From: Caulobacterales bacterium
Lineage (GTDB): Bacteria; Pseudomonadota; Alphaproteobacteria; Caulobacterales; Caulobacteraceae
Length of the DNA: 64,000 bases
Direction of reading: 5' to 3'
NCBI GenBank assembly: GCA_016183935.1
Contig: JACPDR010000027.1
Coordinates: forward strand, 20,720 to 84,719
A program made the translations under genes and the position numbers. Position 1 is the first letter of the stretch; each line of letters opens with the position of its first letter. The notes beneath the pieces were generated by a model. That model did not search any database, was not told the DNA's origin, and worked only from the letters and a program-made list of their open reading frames with translations. This document shows, piece by piece, positions 18,673 to 27,700 of this stretch.

Positions 18673-19670
18673 GCCGGCGGATGATCGTGGTCACCGGCGG
18701 GGCCGGCTTCATCGGATCGAACACAGTGGCGCGGCTGTGCGCCCGGGACCAGGCGGAGGTGGTCGTCTGCGACCGGCTGGAAGACGCCGCCCTCGGCAAG
18801 TGGAAGAATATCGCCAAACACCCGATCGCCGACTTCTGGCAGCCCGAGGAGCTGTTCGAACAGCTGGAGCGGCACGCCGAACAGGTCGAGGCCGTGGTGC
18901 ACATGGGAGCGATCTCCTCGACCACGGAGACGGACGCCGACCTGATCCTGAGGACCAATTTCACCCTGTCGCGCGACCTCTGGGACTGGTGTGCGCTGCG
19001 GGACGCGCGGATGATCTACGCCTCGTCGGCAGCCACCTATGGCGATGGGGAACAGGGCTTCGACGACAATGACAGCCTCGAGGCCTTGTCGTCCCTTCGG
19101 CCGCTGAACGCCTACGGCTATTCGAAGATGCTGTTCGACCAGTACGCGGCCCGGCAGTCGGACCGGGGCCAGTCGCCGAGCCAGTGGGCGGGGCTGAAAT
19201 TCTTCAACGTCTACGGCCCGAACGAGGCCCACAAGGGCGGCATGAAGTCGGTCGTGGCGCAGATCTGGCCCAAGGTCGCGGCCGACGAGCCGGTGACGTT
19301 GTTCCGCTCGCACAACCCGGCCTACGCCGACGGGGGCCAGATGCGCGACTTCGTGTTCGTCGACGACGTGGTCGATATCGTCGACTGGCTGCTGGAGACG
19401 CCGGCGGTGTCGGGGGTGTTCAACGCCGGGTCGGGGCAGGCGCGATCGTTCCTCGATCTCGCCAACGCCACCTTCGCGGCGGCCGGCAAGACGCCGCGGA
19501 TCGAATACGTCGATACGCCCGAGAGCATCCGCGACAAGTACCAGTATTTCACCGAGGCCCGCATGGAGCGGGTGCGCGCCGCCGGGTTCGAGGGGCAGTC
19601 GACGCCGCTGGAAGAAGGCGTCCGGCGCTATGTGCAGGACTTCCTGGCCACGGCGGACCCGTATCGATGA
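18669..19670 (+). CDS. hldD: ADP-L-glycero-D-manno-heptose-6-epimerase
   Basis: Epimerises ADP-D,D-heptose to the L,D form. The 333-aa extended SDR protein has the Rossmann motif VTGGAGFIGSN at residue 8, SSAATYGDG, the catalytic YGYSKMLFD (YxxxK) and FFNVYGPNEAHKGGMKSV, which is typical of HldD. Its ATG overlaps the hldE stop by four bases, and the following gene overlaps its own stop the same way. Confidence 0.95.
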   Translation: MSRRMIVVTGGAGFIGSNTVARLCARDQAEVVVCDRLEDAALGKWKNIAKHPIADFWQPEELFEQLERHAEQVEAVVHMGAISSTTETDADLILRTNFTLSRDLWDWCALRDARMIYASSAATYGDGEQGFDDNDSLEALSSLRPLNAYGYSKMLFDQYAARQSDRGQSPSQWAGLKFFNVYGPNEAHKGGMKSVVAQIWPKVAADEPVTLFRSHNPAYADGGQMRDFVFVDDVVDIVDWLLETPAVSGVFNAGSGQARSFLDLANATFAAAGKTPRIEYVDTPESIRDKYQYFTEARMERVRAAGFEGQSTPLEEGVRRYVQDFLATADPYR

Positions 19671-20773
19671 AGGGGCCGAGGCTGACCTTCCGGCAGTGGG
19701 TCGGCTGGATCGGCTTCGCGCTGGTCTTCCTGCTGACGGCGGCGTCGGCGGTATGGCGCGGCGACATCCTCAGGGCCGGGCTGGACCCGCAGGTGCCGTT
19801 CCAGACCTATCAGCCGCCGCCGGCGCCCGATTACGGACGGCCGGACGCCTGGGCGTTGCGCGACGCCCGCGCCACGGAGTCCGGACCGGCGGCGGTCTTC
19901 TTCGTGCATTCGACCACCTATGACGGCGGACGCCACTGGAACGGGCCGATCGGCCATCCGGAGGCGGACGCCTGGCTGCGGCGGGTGGTGCTGCCCAACT
20001 ATGCGGGGCCGTTCGCCGTGCTGGGGGCGGTCAGCGCGCCGCGCTACCGGCAGGGCAGCCTGTATACCCGGCTGACGCTGCGCGACGATGCGCGGGAAGC
20101 CCGGGCCTTCGCCTGGCGGGACGTCGTCGCGGCGTTCGAAGCCTGGATTGAGCGCCATCCGGACGGGCCGATCGTGCTGGCGGGGGTGGAGCAGGGCGGC
20201 GAACTGGTCGAGCGGCTACTGCGCGAGCGGGTGGCGCCCGATCCGGCGCTACGCCAACGGCTGGTGGCGGCCTATCTGATGGACGTGGTGGTTCCGGCCG
20301 ACGGGCTGTCGCCGCTGGTTCCGGCCTGCGAGCGGCGCGAGCAAACGGGCTGCGTGGTCGGCTTTTCGCCGGTCAGCGAGGGCAATGACGGGGCCGCGCG
20401 ACGACGGCTGAGGCGGGCGCTGGTCTGGAACGAGCGCGGACGGCTGGTCGAACTCGGGGATCGCGAGGCGCTGTGCGTCAACCCGGTGACGGGATCGACC
20501 TCGACCGCGCCGGTGGCGGCGCGCCAGAACCGCGGCGCGACCAACGCCACGGGGCTGGAATGGGGCACCCATCCGGCCCTTCTGGCGCGCGAGATCGCCA
20601 CCCAGTGCCGCGACGGCCTGCTGCGCTACAGCGAACCCGATCGGGAGTCCTTCCGCCAGTCCGGCAGCTGGGCCGATCGTAGAAAGTCGCGCCCATACAA
20701 CCTTTTCTACGGCGATATTGAAGCGGACGCCAAAGCGCGACTGGCGGCCTGGCAGGCGGGGCGCGGCGCCTAA
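19667..20773 (+). CDS. DUF3089-like alpha/beta-hydrolase-fold protein, probably non-catalytic
   Basis: 368 aa with an N-terminal membrane anchor (WVGWIGFALVFLLTAASAVW) and a DUF3089-type hydrolase-fold body: AVFFVHSTTYDGG, a YRQGSLY segment, VLAGVEQGGELVERLL, SPLVPACE, CVNP and a YNLFYGDIEADAKARL end. The family normally has GHSQG at the nucleophile elbow. Here it reads GVEQG, so the serine is Glu. The ATG overlaps the hldD stop (ATGA), placing the gene in the heptose operon. Its last four bases overlap the convergent GFA gene. Family assignment is by pattern and moderately sure. Confidence 0.7.
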   Translation: MKGPRLTFRQWVGWIGFALVFLLTAASAVWRGDILRAGLDPQVPFQTYQPPPAPDYGRPDAWALRDARATESGPAAVFFVHSTTYDGGRHWNGPIGHPEADAWLRRVVLPNYAGPFAVLGAVSAPRYRQGSLYTRLTLRDDAREARAFAWRDVVAAFEAWIERHPDGPIVLAGVEQGGELVERLLRERVAPDPALRQRLVAAYLMDVVVPADGLSPLVPACERREQTGCVVGFSPVSEGNDGAARRRLRRALVWNERGRLVELGDREALCVNPVTGSTSTAPVAARQNRGATNATGLEWGTHPALLAREIATQCRDGLLRYSEPDRESFRQSGSWADRRKSRPYNLFYGDIEADAKARLAAWQAGRGA

Positions 20774-21192
20774 CCGGGGGTATCCGGCATTCGTTCATAC
20801 GTCGGCAGCGTGGGATCCAGCCTGTCCCACGCATGGGCGCGGACGCCGAACGTCACCGCCTGCGGCCTGAACCGGCCGGGATCGTCGAGGCTGGCGGCGG
20901 GGACGGCGATCATGTCCGGCATAAACGAGAACGTCAGATGGACCGGCGTGCCGCACGTCGGACAGAAGGCGTGAAGCTTCTCGTTGCCGTTGTCGGCCGC
21001 GACCCGCCAGGTGTTGGCTTCGCCGGTTATCGCCATATCGGCGCGCCGGGGAAAGGTCAGCCAGGACCCGTGCCCCACGCCGCTGCGCTTCTGGCAGTCG
21101 AGGCAGTGGCAGTGGTTCTGGAACACCGGTTCGGCGGACGTCTCGTAACGGATGGCCCCGCAGGCGCATCCGCCGGTCCAGGGGCCGGCCAT
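20770..21192 (-). CDS. GFA-family zinc protein
   Basis: 140 aa with the cysteine pattern of the glutathione-dependent formaldehyde-activating family: CACG near residue 9, CHCLDCQKRSG near 28 and CPTCGTP near 77, all zinc ligands. Most family members have no proven formaldehyde activity, so I assign only the fold. It is the third gene of an arsR-like / SRPBCC / GFA operon, starting two bases after the SRPBCC gene. Confidence 0.88.
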   Translation of the reverse strand: MAGPWTGGCACGAIRYETSAEPVFQNHCHCLDCQKRSGVGHGSWLTFPRRADMAITGEANTWRVAADNGNEKLHAFCPTCGTPVHLTFSFMPDMIAVPAASLDDPGRFRPQAVTFGVRAHAWDRLDPTLPTYERMPDTPG

Positions 21193-21194
21193 GG

Positions 21195-21659
21195 TCAGGC
21201 CGCCTTCGGCTTGGCGAAGACGTCGAGGCCGCGGCCGGTCTCGAGGAAGGATTTCAGGCTGGAGAGAACGACCGGCCAGCCCTTCTGGACGCCGTTGGCC
21301 ATCCCGCTGCCCGACTGGAGGTCGTCGTGGCTGACGGTGAGCCGGACCATGTCGTCATAGGGTTCGATGTCGAACGTCACCCGGCTGTACGCGTCCGGAT
21401 CGGAGGCCTGGGAGGCGTTGGCCCAGGTGATGACGAGACGGGTTGGCGGCGACGTCTCGACGACCTCGCCGACCAGTTCGACGGTCCGTTCGTCATTGGC
21501 GCGGACGTGCTCCCACTTCGACCCGGGCTTCCAGTCGGAGATATTCTCGTGGCCCCAGTAGCGGCGGGCCAGCTCGGGTCTGGTGATGGCCTCGAAGACC
21601 TTTTCGGGGGTGGAGGCGATGTAGGTCACATAGACGAAGCTGATGGTTTCGCGGGTCAT
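21195..21659 (-). CDS. SRPBCC / AHSA1-like protein
   Basis: 154 aa, a START-like ligand-binding fold of the Aha1-C type: VYVTYIASTPEKVFEAITRP at the start, RRYWGHENISDWKPGSKWEH, and a C-terminal helix with VQKGWPVVLSSLKSFLETG. Such proteins are commonly encoded directly after ArsR-type regulators in proteobacteria; the ligand is unknown. The ATG at 21659 overlaps the regulator's stop (ATGA). The longer open frame up to 22151 is an artefact of the high GC. Confidence 0.88.
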   Translation of the reverse strand: MTRETISFVYVTYIASTPEKVFEAITRPELARRYWGHENISDWKPGSKWEHVRANDERTVELVGEVVETSPPTRLVITWANASQASDPDAYSRVTFDIEPYDDMVRLTVSHDDLQSGSGMANGVQKGWPVVLSSLKSFLETGRGLDVFAKPKAA

Positions 21660-21976
21660 TCCGGGTCTCCTTCGAGTTCCTGTTTGAGATCGTGCAGCAG
21701 GCTGAGCCGCTGGGTTTCGAACTTCCGCACCCACCGCTCGTAGACTTCGTGGATCGGGACGGGGTTGATGAAGTGAAGCTTTTCCCGGCCCCGCCGGACC
21801 GTGCTCACCAGATTCGCCGCCTCGAGGAGTTCGAGGTGCTGGGTGGCGGACTGGCGGGCCATATCGAGGTTTTCGCAGAGCTGGCCGAGCGTCTGTCCGT
21901 TCTTCTCGCAGAGAAGGTCGAGCAGCTTTCTGCGGGTCGGATCGGCCAGCGCCTTGAAAACCTTGTCGTCGTGCAT
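21656..21976 (-). CDS. ArsR-type winged-helix regulator
   Basis: 106 aa with a winged-helix HTH: VFKALADPTRRKLLDLL, GQTLGQLCENLDMARQSATQHLELLEAANLV (recognition helix ARQSATQHL) and the wing VRRGREKLHFINPVPI. It has no metal-binding Cys cluster, so it resembles the non-metal SdpR-like branch paired with SRPBCC genes. The ATG at 21976 has GAGG five bases upstream and is preferred over a GTG at 21985. It is the first gene of a three-gene operon. Confidence 0.9.
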   Translation of the reverse strand: MHDDKVFKALADPTRRKLLDLLCEKNGQTLGQLCENLDMARQSATQHLELLEAANLVSTVRRGREKLHFINPVPIHEVYERWVRKFETQRLSLLHDLKQELEGDPE

Positions 21977-22062
21977 CGGCCTCACTCGGTGTAAGAAGAC
22001 AATAGGCAGGTAAATGCCTGCATGTCAAATTGCGGGATGGATCGCCGCTATCCCCTGAGTCC

Positions 22063-22093
22063 GTCATCCTCGGGCTTGACCCGAGGATCAGAC
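22063..22093 (+). repeat. REP-like hairpin element, copy 1
   Basis: A 31-bp element with a perfect 9-bp stem (ATCCTCGGG with CCCGAGGAT) around CTTGA. It forms a perfect inverted pair with 22165-22195, and a near-identical copy lies at 42842-42872. The sequence type recurs in many alphaproteobacterial genomes as a dispersed intergenic repeat. Confidence 0.85.
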
Positions 22094-22164
22094 GTGGAGG
22101 CGATCTGTGCGGCGGGGACGGCCCCGCGACCGTTGTCATGCAATCTCCCACCGAGCACCGGACG

Positions 22165-22195
22165 GTCTGATCCTCGGGTCAAGCCCGAGGATGAC
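22165..22195 (-). repeat. REP-like hairpin element, copy 2
   Basis: The exact reverse complement of 22063-22093 over all 31 bases, 71 bp away, between the arsR-type promoter side and the recG end. The pair could fold into one large cruciform-like hairpin or act as two separate stem-loops, for example as a bidirectional transcription barrier. Confidence 0.85.
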
Positions 22196-22213
22196 GAGGG
22201 AAAGGGCCCGCGC

Positions 22214-24301
22214 CTAGTCGACCCCGGGCCGGTCGTTGCGCCAGTCGAACAGGGCCTCGAGCACCCTGATCGCCTCGCCGCGGGGCGAGGTCAGGTCCGG
22301 GTCGCGGGCGAGCACCAGTCGGGCGTCGTCGGCGGCGGCGAGGAGCAGTTCCCGGTGCCGGATCGGATCGGCGAAGCGATAGGCAGGGAAGCCGCTCTGC
22401 TTCAGGCCCAGGGGATCGCCGCCGCCGCGCAGGCGGAAATCCTCCTCGGCGATCTCGAAGCCGTCCTCGGTGCGGCGCAGGGTCTCGAGCCGGAGGCGGG
22501 CGGTTTCGCCGAGGCCGTCGTCGCCCCCGCCGTAGAGCAGCAGGCAGGTGCTGGCGGCGGTCCCGCGCCCGACCCGGCCGCGCAGCTGGTGAAGTTGGGC
22601 CAGGCCGAAGCGGTCGGCGTGTTCGATGACCATGATCGAGGCGTTGGGCACGTCGACGCCGACCTCGACCACGGTCGTGGCGACCAGCAGGGGCAGGCGC
22701 CCGTCGGCGAATTCGGCCATCACCGCCTCGCGCTCGGCGCCGGCCATCTGGCCGTGGGCGAGGCCGACCTCGACGCCCATGATGCGGCGCAGGTCGGCGG
22801 CGCGGGCCTCGGCGGCGGCGAGATCGGAGGCTTCGCTCTCGGCCACCAGCGGACAGATCCAGTAGGCCTGGGCGCCGCTGTCGAGGGCGGCCTTGAGCCG
22901 TTTGGCCACCTCGCCGATGCGGGCCAGCGGCAGGACCGCGGTCGTCACCGGTGTGCGGCCCGGCGGCTTCTCGGTCAGGCGCGATACCTCGAGCTCGCCG
23001 TACTGGGTCAACTCCAGGGTGCGGGGGATGGGGGTGGCCGACATGGTCAGCAGATGAACGCCGCCGGTGCGCGGGTCGCCCTTGGCCTGCAACCGCTGGC
23101 GCTCGTTGACGCCGAAGCGGTGCTGTTCGTCGATGACCGCCAGCGCCAGCCGGTCGAAGCGGACGGCGTCCTGGAACAGGGCGTGGGTGCCGATGGCGAC
23201 CTTGGCCTCGCCGGACGCCAGGGCGGCCAGCCGGGCGCGCCGCTCGGCCGGCGTGTCGCGGCCGGTCAGCAGGACGGTGGGCACGCCGGCGGCTTCCAGC
23301 ATCGGGGCGAGGCGCTGCCAGTGCTGGCGGGCGAGGATTTCGGTCGGGGCCATCAGGGCCGACTGGAAGCCGGAGGCGGCGGCGTCGGCGAGCGCCAGGG
23401 CGGCGACGGCGGTCTTGCCGGAGCCGACGTCGCCCTGCAGCAGGCGGCCCATCTGTTCGCCCGACGTTAGGTCCCGGCGGATCTCGGCGATGGCCTGGAC
23501 CTGGGCGCCGGTCAGGTCGAAGGGCAGGGCGGCGAGCACCCTTTCCGAAGGCTCGCCGGGCGTGACGACCGGGGCAGGGGTGATCTGGCGAGCCCGACGG
23601 CGGCGGGCCAGCGCGAGCTGGTGGGCCAGCAGTTCATCGTAGGCCAGTCGCTTGCGGACCGCGGTGTCGGGCAGGAGGTCGGGCTCGGCGGCGGGGGCGT
23701 GCAGGGCGCCGAGGGCCGCCCGCCAGCCGGGCCAGCGTCGTTTGGCCAACCAGGCCGGGTCCTGCCACTCGGGCAGTTCTGGCGCGTGCTCAAGCGCGCC
23801 CTGCACCAGTTTGCGGATCACGCGGGAGGTCAGGCCCGCGGTGGCCGGATAGACCGGCTCAACGGCGGCGATGTCGTCGGCCTGGGCCAGGGTGAAGACG
23901 TCCGGATGGACGATCTGGACCTCGTTGTTGAAGCGCTCGACCTTGCCCGAAACCAGCCGGCGTTCGCCCTTGGGCAGCAGGCGGTCGATGTGCTGGGCCG
24001 AGCCGCCGAACCAGATCAGGTGCACGAAGCCGTCGGCGTCGGAGGCGCGGACCTTGATCGGCGCGCCGGGTTTGCCGGGGACGATCAGGCGGTCGACGAC
24101 GACCTCGAAGATTCCGACCTGGCCCTCGACGGCGCTCGTGGCGGTCATCGGGCGGCGAACGATCAGGCCGGAGGGCGACAGGAACAGCAGGTCGCGAACC
24201 AGCGGTCCGGCCAGCTTCTGGACGAGCGGCAAGATTTTCGGCCCCACGCCTTTCAGGGTGGAAACCTCGGCGAACAGGGGAAAGAGACTCGGCGGCCGCA
24301 T
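22214..24301 (-). CDS. recG: ATP-dependent DNA helicase RecG
   Basis: Remodels stalled replication forks and Holliday junctions. The ~695-aa protein has the N-terminal wedge/OB domain (VSTLKGVGPK, VRASDADGFVHLIWFGG), then an SF2 motor with GDVGSGKT near residue 290, VIDEQHRFGV near 385, MSATPIPRTLEL, and QLRGRVGRGT near 570. The C-terminal FRLRGGGDPLGLKQSG is typical. MRPPSLFPLFAE (ATG at 24301) looks like the true start, though the frame is open to a GTG at 24352. It is divergent from sdhE-mfd. Confidence 0.94.
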   Translation of the reverse strand: MRPPSLFPLFAEVSTLKGVGPKILPLVQKLAGPLVRDLLFLSPSGLIVRRPMTATSAVEGQVGIFEVVVDRLIVPGKPGAPIKVRASDADGFVHLIWFGGSAQHIDRLLPKGERRLVSGKVERFNNEVQIVHPDVFTLAQADDIAAVEPVYPATAGLTSRVIRKLVQGALEHAPELPEWQDPAWLAKRRWPGWRAALGALHAPAAEPDLLPDTAVRKRLAYDELLAHQLALARRRRARQITPAPVVTPGEPSERVLAALPFDLTGAQVQAIAEIRRDLTSGEQMGRLLQGDVGSGKTAVAALALADAAASGFQSALMAPTEILARQHWQRLAPMLEAAGVPTVLLTGRDTPAERRARLAALASGEAKVAIGTHALFQDAVRFDRLALAVIDEQHRFGVNERQRLQAKGDPRTGGVHLLTMSATPIPRTLELTQYGELEVSRLTEKPPGRTPVTTAVLPLARIGEVAKRLKAALDSGAQAYWICPLVAESEASDLAAAEARAADLRRIMGVEVGLAHGQMAGAEREAVMAEFADGRLPLLVATTVVEVGVDVPNASIMVIEHADRFGLAQLHQLRGRVGRGTAASTCLLLYGGGDDGLGETARLRLETLRRTEDGFEIAEEDFRLRGGGDPLGLKQSGFPAYRFADPIRHRELLLAAADDARLVLARDPDLTSPRGEAIRVLEALFDWRNDRPGVD

Positions 24302-24415
24302 CGGCGACAGCATAGCTGGCGAAAGCGCGTCTGGAACGCTATCTGACCGCACTCATTGTCGAGGGCCGCCCTTCGGGGTCGGCGGTCGACCCGAACCGAC
24401 CGGGCAAGGAAGCTT

Positions 24416-24721
24416 GTGGCCGATATCGACGCACGCCTGAAAGAGAGATTGGGCCGCATCGCCTTCCGCGCGTGGCGGCGCGGCTTCCGCGAAGCCGACC
24501 TGGTGCTCGGCCCGTTCGTGGATCGGGTCGGACCGACGCTGGACGAAACGGAACTGAATTCCCTGGAGGCTCTGCTGGCGCAGGACGACGATCACCAACT
24601 CTACGCCTGGATCATTGGTAGCGAGCCGACGCCGGCCGAGCACGACACGCCGGTGATGGCGAAGATCCGGGGCTTCATGCGCGAGCACGTCGCCGCGGCG
24701 GTGGCCGAGGGGGCCGGCTGA
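24416..24721 (+). CDS. sdhE: FAD assembly factor SdhE
   Basis: Promotes covalent flavinylation of succinate dehydrogenase. The 101-aa product has the family pattern LGRIAFRAWRRGFREADLVLGPF (the RGxxE region, here RGFREAD), LEALLAQDDDHQLYAWI and a C-terminal helix. The GTG at 24416 has AAGGA just upstream. TGATG couples it to mfd by a one-base overlap. recG divergent from sdhE-mfd is a familiar alphaproteobacterial arrangement. Confidence 0.92.
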   Translation: MADIDARLKERLGRIAFRAWRRGFREADLVLGPFVDRVGPTLDETELNSLEALLAQDDDHQLYAWIIGSEPTPAEHDTPVMAKIRGFMREHVAAAVAEGAG

Positions 24722-27700
24722 TGGACGCCGTCACGCCGAAACGCACCGATCAGGAACTGGGCGGGGCGCCGGAGGGGCTGGACGCCCTGACCGTGGCCGG
24801 GCGGCTGCGCGCCGACGGCGGCGTCGGCGCCTTCGTGGCCCGCGACTACGCACGCATGGGCGAGTTCGTGCAGGCCTTCCGCTTCTTCGCGAACGACATT
24901 GAAGTAGTGGAGTTTCCGGCATGGGACTGCCTGCCCTACGACCGGCTGAGTCCGACCTCGTCAGTGTCGGCCGAGCGGATGGCGGCCCTGACCCGGCTGG
25001 CCCAGCGCGAGCCGGGCGATCGCCGCCCGCTGCTGGTGGTCACGACCGTCAGCGCGGCGATGCAGCGGACGCCGCCGCGCGAGGTGACCTGCGGAGCCGG
25101 GTTCGCGACCACGGTCGGGCTCGACCTCGATACGGCGGCGCTGGAGCGGTATTTCGCCGCCAACGGCTATATGCGCGCCTCGACGGTGTCGGAGCGGGGC
25201 GAGTTCGCCGTGCGCGGCGGGGTGATCGACGTCTTCCCGCCCGGCTTCGAGGAGCCGGTGCGCCTGGACATGTTCGGCTCGGAGCTGGAGTCGATCCGCA
25301 CCTTCGATCCGGCCACCCAGAGGTCGACGGGGCAGCTCCGCGACGTCTCACTGGCGCCGGTGTCGGAGGCCCTGCTGGACCCGGACAGCATCTCGCGCTT
25401 CCGCACCGGCTATCTGGAGCTGTTCGGGGCGCCCGGCGAGGACGCCCTGTATTCGGCCATCAGCGAAGGCGCGCGGCGGCAGGGCATGGAGCACTGGCTG
25501 CCGCTGCTCTACGCGCGGCTGGAGACGCTGTTCGACTACCTGCCGGACGACGCGCGGCTTTTCCTCGACAACCAGGTCGAGGCGGCGCGGGCCGAGCGCT
25601 GGACGCTGACGAAGGACGCCTATGACGCCCGGCGCGATGCGGCCATGGGCAAGGGCGGGGCGGCCTATCGCGCCTTGCCGCCCGAGCGGCTGTACCTGCC
25701 GGAGAACGACTGGAACAGCGCGCTGGCGGGCCGCTGGGTGCGGCGGCTGTCGCCGTTCAGCGGCCAAAGTCCGCAAGAGGGGGGCGAGGACGCCGGCGGC
25801 CGGCTGGGGCGCAGCTTCGCGGCCGAACGGGCCCAGGACAGCGTCAATCTGTTCGAGGCGGTGGCGCGGCACGCCGAAGCCGTGAAGGCGGCCGGCAAGC
25901 GGGTGCTGTTCGCCTCGTGGACCGAGGGCTCGTCCGAGCGGCTGGCCTCGATGCTGGCCGACCACGGGCTGGAGCATGTGGTGGCGGTGCGCGACTGGGC
26001 GGATGTCCAGAAGGCGCCGAAGGACATCTACCTGCGCGGCGTTCTGCCGGTCGAGCACGGGTTCGAGACGGCGGACATCGCCGTCATCTCAGAGACCGAC
26101 ATGCTGGGCGACCGGCTGGCGCGGCCGAAGAAGAAGCGGCGGGCGTCCAACTTCCTCGCCGAGGCCTCGGCCCTGACGACCGGCGACCTGGTGGTCCACC
26201 TCGATCACGGCATCGGCCGCTACGAGGGGCTGAAGACGCTGGAGATCCAGGAGGCCCCGCACGACTGCCTCGAACTGCTCTACGCGGGGGAGAGCAAGCT
26301 GTATCTGCCGGTCGAGAACATCGATCTGCTGACCCGCTACGGCACGGACGCCGACGGGGTGCAGCTGGACCGGCTGGGCGGCGCGGGCTGGCAGGCGCGC
26401 AAGGCCAAGGCCAAGGCCCGCCTGCGCGACATGGCCGAGGGGCTGATCGCACTGGCGGCCAAGCGGTCGCTGCGGACCTCCGAGGCGATCACGCCGCCGC
26501 AGGGACTGTTCGACGAATTCTGCGCCCGCTTCCCCTACGAGGAGACCGACGACCAGCTGGCGGCCATCGGCGACGTGCTGGAGGACCTCGGCAAGGGCAC
26601 GCCGATGGACCGGCTGATCTGCGGCGACGTCGGCTTCGGCAAGACCGAGGTGGCGCTGCGGGCGGCCTTCGTAGTGGCCATGACGGGCCAGCAGGTCGCC
26701 GTCGTCTGCCCGACGACCCTGCTGGCGCGGCAGCATTTCAAGACCTTCAGCGAGCGCTTCGCCGGCTGGCCGATCAAGGTGCGGCACCTGTCGCGAATGG
26801 TGACGGCGAGGGAGGCGGCGGAGACCCGGGCGGGGCTGAAGGACGGCTCGTTCGAAATCGTCGTCGGCACCCATGCGGTGCTGAGCGAACAGGTCGGGTT
26901 CAAGGACCTCGGCCTGGTGATCGTCGACGAGGAGCAGCACTTCGGGGTCAAGCACAAGGAGAAGCTGAAGTCCTTGCGCGCCGACGTGCACCTGCTGACG
27001 CTGACGGCGACGCCGATCCCGCGGACGCTGCAAATGGCGCTGTCGGGCATTCGCGAGATGTCGATCATCGCCACGCCGCCGGTCGACCGGCTGGCGGTGC
27101 GGACCTATGTCACGCCATGGGACCCGGTGCTGGTCCGCGAGGCCCTGCTGCGCGAGAAATACCGCGGCGGACAGGCCTACTACGTCGTGCCGCGGCTCAG
27201 CGACCTGCCGGACATCGAGCAGTTCCTTCGCGAGAAGGTCCCCGAGATCAAATTCGTGGTCGGCCACGGCCAGATGTCGCCGACCCAGCTGGAAGACGTG
27301 ATGAGCGCCTTCTATGACGGCAGCTACGACCTGCTGCTGTCGACCACCATCGTCGAGAGCGGTCTGGACGTGCCGACGGCCAACACCCTGATCGTGCACA
27401 AGGCCGACATGTTCGGCCTGGCCCAGCTGCACCAGATCCGAGGCCGGATCGGCCGGGCCAAGGCCCGGGCCTTCGCCTATCTGACCACGCCGCCGAACAA
27501 GCCGATGAGCCTGTCGTCCGAGCGGCGGCTGCAGGTGCTGCAATCGCTGGACAACCTGGGCGCCGGCTTCCAGTTGGCCAGCCACGACCTGGATCAACGC
27601 GGCGGCGGCAACCTGCTGGGCGACGAGCAGTCGGGCCATATCCGCGAGGTCGGCGTCGAGCTGTACCAGCAGATGCTGGAGGACGCCGTGGCCGAGCTGC

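Noticed and set aside
22022..23470. A 482-aa plus-strand open frame starting in the REP-like element
   Set aside because: It contains the SSSGLTRGSD translation of the repeat and then runs antisense to recG.
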